64,000 nt of DNA from Chitinophaga terrae (ex Kim and Jung 2007) (lineage in GTDB: Bacteria > Bacteroidota > Bacteroidia > Chitinophagales > Chitinophagaceae), in the NCBI RefSeq assembly GCF_900107795.1, contig NZ_FNRL01000001.1, positions 457,928 through 521,927 on the forward strand. Direction: 5' to 3'. Position numbers and translations under genes: made by a program. The notes beneath the pieces were generated by a model. The model made no database searches. It was not told the DNA's origin and was given only the letters and a program-made list of their open reading frames with translations. Shown here piece by piece: positions 63,793-64,000 of this stretch (positions within the stretch are counted from its first letter, which is position 1; each line of letters opens with the position of its first letter).

Positions 63793-64000
63793 TTACGGTG
63801 AAAAGGCAAGCGATGATGCATTGTGTTTTTTTCTCCATGCTTTATATGTGTCTTTAATAAATTCCATCAGTCCAACATAGCTTGTCAGGTGTAATCTTAT
63901 AACGGTGATCATATTAGCAAAAGATTTTTTCGTGGCAGCTTTCTTTCTGATGACCACCATCAGTAATTGAGCGATCAGCACGCAATAGACCTGCATTTTG
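63793..64000 (-). mobile_element. IS4-family transposase, 3' part (continues beyond the window)
   Basis: The minus-strand frame ending at 63793 encodes VYCVLIAQLLMVVIRKKA, then SFANMITVIRLHLTSYVGLM, EFIKDTYKAWRKKH, matching the C-terminal end of IS4-family transposases common in Bacteroidota. The frame is open to the right edge, so the start is outside the window. The element's terminal inverted repeat must lie near 63700-63715 but cannot be set without the other end. Confidence 0.8.

Noticed and set aside
1..64000. tRNA, rRNA, riboswitch and CRISPR candidates
   Set aside because: No TPsiC-arm consensus with a matching clover leaf, no rRNA-like sequence and no repeat-spacer pattern was found by reading.

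Overview
The window looks like a chromosomal segment of a Bacteroidota bacterium, most likely Chitinophagaceae (Chitinophaga-like). Evidence: two SusC/SusD outer-membrane pairs, an ECF sigma/FecR anti-sigma pair feeding an STN-containing SusC, many SPase II lipoproteins, LytS/LytTR and AraC regulators, a CzcA pump fused to an outer-membrane factor, and repeated occurrence of the Bacteroidetes -7 promoter box TAnnTTTG a short distance before start codons. No rRNA, tRNA or CRISPR array was seen. || Layout. 1-5.7 kb: end of a nitrate-assimilation cluster: a NasA-type nitrate reductase fused to a NirB-like FAD/NAD and [2Fe-2S] tail (5' end outside the window), a protein combining a sulfite/nitrite-reductase-like fold without visible siroheme cysteines and a C-terminal rubredoxin, and an MFS transporter. 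5.8-14.2 kb (minus strand): sigma factor, FecR, SusC (with STN), SusD and a TIG/NHL lipoprotein, an uptake locus without a recognisable hydrolase. 15.1-27.4 kb: a second uptake locus on the minus strand (SusC, SusD, secreted EEP phosphoesterase, GH92 alpha-mannosidase, HGSNAT-like membrane acyltransferase), with a divergent membrane-spanning Kelch/wHTH/BTAD-like regulator that may control it. 27.3-29.8 kb: an RtcB-PrfH RNA-repair operon with a roughly 250-nt hairpin-rich leader. 29.8-36.2 kb: TetR plus UbiB/ABC1 kinase, LytS/LytTR pair and a TonB-dependent barrel protein. 36.2-40 kb: phosphoesterase, a Nudix-fold regulator with a degenerate catalytic box, two AraC regulators. || 40.0-42.5 kb is a visibly AT-richer accessory island: a DUF1493 protein followed by three copies (the third broken) of a small three-helix membrane protein, interleaved with displaced fragments of one protein tail; I read it as an orphan toxin-tail/immunity array. 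42.6-48.6 kb: heavy-metal RND efflux operon (small His-rich protein, CzcA-OMF fusion, CusB-like adaptor). 48.6-54.7 kb: NAD-binding protein, pirin, a PAS histidine kinase with a response regulator-CRP fusion, two unknown proteins, a strongly palindromic intergenic region, and an HPP membrane protein. 54.7-62.4 kb: ArnT/PMT-type glycosyltransferase, P-type cation ATPase with a 2-hydroxyacid dehydrogenase, and a large ABC permease. 62.5-64 kb is decaying: a thiolase gene with a large frame-shifting internal deletion, a 5'-truncated cytochrome c gene, and the 3' end of an IS4-family transposase running off the right edge. || Regulation visible in the sequence: -7 boxes show that several apparent upstream TTG starts (second AraC gene, pirin) lie inside promoters, so starts were moved to the following ATG; the small metal protein appears to be translated from a nearly leaderless GTG. 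Intrinsic terminators close the second uptake locus, the TonB barrel gene and the IS element, and one perfect hairpin sits inside the second uptake locus between the phosphoesterase and the mannosidase.
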